A DNA stretch of 10,740 nt from Pseudomonadota bacterium (GTDB taxonomy: Bacteria > Pseudomonadota > Alphaproteobacteria > Acetobacterales > Acetobacteraceae): contig JAKBCD010000023.1 in NCBI GenBank assembly GCA_021808205.1, positions 1-10,740 on the forward strand, given 5' to 3'. Position 1 is the first letter of the stretch. Each line of letters opens with the position of its first letter. The notes below the pieces were generated by a model that searched no databases, had not been told where the DNA came from, and saw nothing but the letters and a program-made list of their open reading frames with translations. Shown here piece by piece: positions 6,523 to 10,740 of this stretch. Position numbers and translations under genes: made by a program.

Positions 6523-7086
6523 TTGGTCGAAATCACGGGCATGGGGGCGAATGGCCTGGCCGCGCGTTACGCTGCGGCACTTTATGCGCTTGCTGCTGAG
6601 CGTGGCACGCTGGACGAGACGATTGTTCAGATGGATGCGCTTGGCCAGTTGCTCAAGGCCAACAAGCCGCTCGGCGCGTTGATCGCCAACCCGCTGACAG
6701 ATGCTGCCAAAGTCGCCCCGGCGCTGGATGAAGCGCTGGCCGCCCAAGGGGTTTCTGAACTGGTGCGGCATTTTGTCGGTGTCGTTGCCGCGAATCGCCG
6801 CCTGCGCGACCTGGCCGTGCTGATCGAAGGTTTTGGTGCTTATGCTGCGGCCCGCCGCGGCGAAATTGTGGCCACCGTTACCTCCGCCCACGCCCTGACC
6901 GACACCCAACGCAACCAGCTTCGCGCTCGTCTGGCCGAATCGGGCCATGGCACCGTCCGGCTGGTTGAACAGATCGACCCGGCGCTGCTAGGTGGGCTTC
7001 GCCTGCAAATTGGCGACAAGCTGTACGATACTACTCTTAAGTCTCGCCTTAACCGGCTGAATTATTCTCTCAAGGGAGCTGCCTGA
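6523..7086 (+). CDS. atpH: ATP synthase F1 subunit delta
   Basis: Delta (OSCP homologue) sits on top of the F1 head and ties it to the peripheral stalk formed by the b subunits. The protein has 187 residues. Its N-terminal helical domain begins [18 protein letters not shown], and its C-terminal signature is [25 protein letters not shown], both typical of AtpH. The start is uncertain. TTG at 6523 has AAGAGG (6507-6512) 10 bases upstream, whereas the first ATG (6541) is 28 bases from it and would leave only five residues before the conserved segment. I therefore take the TTG. It is the first gene of the F1 operon, and the stop codon lies one base before the atpA ATG. Confidence 0.93.
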   Translation: MVEITGMGANGLAARYAAALYALAAERGTLDETIVQMDALGQLLKANKPLGALIANPLTDAAKVAPALDEALAAQGVSELVRHFVGVVAANRRLRDLAVLIEGFGAYAAARRGEIVATVTSAHALTDTQRNQLRARLAESGHGTVRLVEQIDPALLGGLRLQIGDKLYDTTLKSRLNRLNYSLKGAA

Positions 7087-7087
7087 T

Positions 7088-8620
<1,533 letters not shown>

Positions 8621-8624
8621 GCCG

Positions 8625-10740
<2,116 letters not shown>

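Overview
The window is GC-rich, chromosomal and housekeeping in character. It suggests an alphaproteobacterium, plausibly from the Rhodospirillales/Acetobacteraceae. The main evidence is an F1-type ATP synthase operon (atpH-atpA-atpG-atpD) with no F0 genes directly in front of it, the divergent hrcA/rph pair, and the sequence style of the proteins. The family-level placement is inference. I find no mobile element, CRISPR array, tRNA or rRNA gene, and no defence or biosynthetic island.

Layout. Positions 1-1515 (+) hold the end-truncated gene for a periplasmic HtrA/DegP serine protease with two PDZ domains. It converges on hrcA (1564-2631, -), and a strong hairpin between them has its T-rich side in the hrcA direction. 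hrcA is divergent from a tight three-gene run on the + strand: rph (RNase PH, 2683-3399), ispD (MEP pathway, 3396-4073, overlapping rph by 4 bases) and a secreted SIMPL/DUF541 protein (4095-4787). That run converges on asd (aspartate-semialdehyde dehydrogenase, 4821-5849, -). The asd leader can be folded so that its Shine-Dalgarno is paired. Divergent from asd is a good sigma70-like promoter and a small membrane protein of 92 residues (6084-6362, +). A further 160 bp lead into the F1 ATP synthase genes: delta (6523-7086), alpha (7088-8620), gamma (8625-9500) and beta (9511 to the window edge, incomplete).

How they fit together. HtrA (envelope protein quality control) and HrcA (repressor of heat-shock chaperone genes in other bacteria) are both stress functions, but they are separate transcription units. 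rph, ispD and the SIMPL gene look co-transcribed although their functions (RNA 3'-end trimming, isoprenoid precursor synthesis, envelope or stress role) do not form one pathway. The atp genes are one operon encoding the catalytic head and stalk of ATP synthase.

Nothing here is clearly a previously undescribed system. The items most worth a second look are the asd leader, the small membrane protein with its own promoter just before the atp operon, the repeat and dyad at the presumed atp promoter, and ispD standing alone without ispF.
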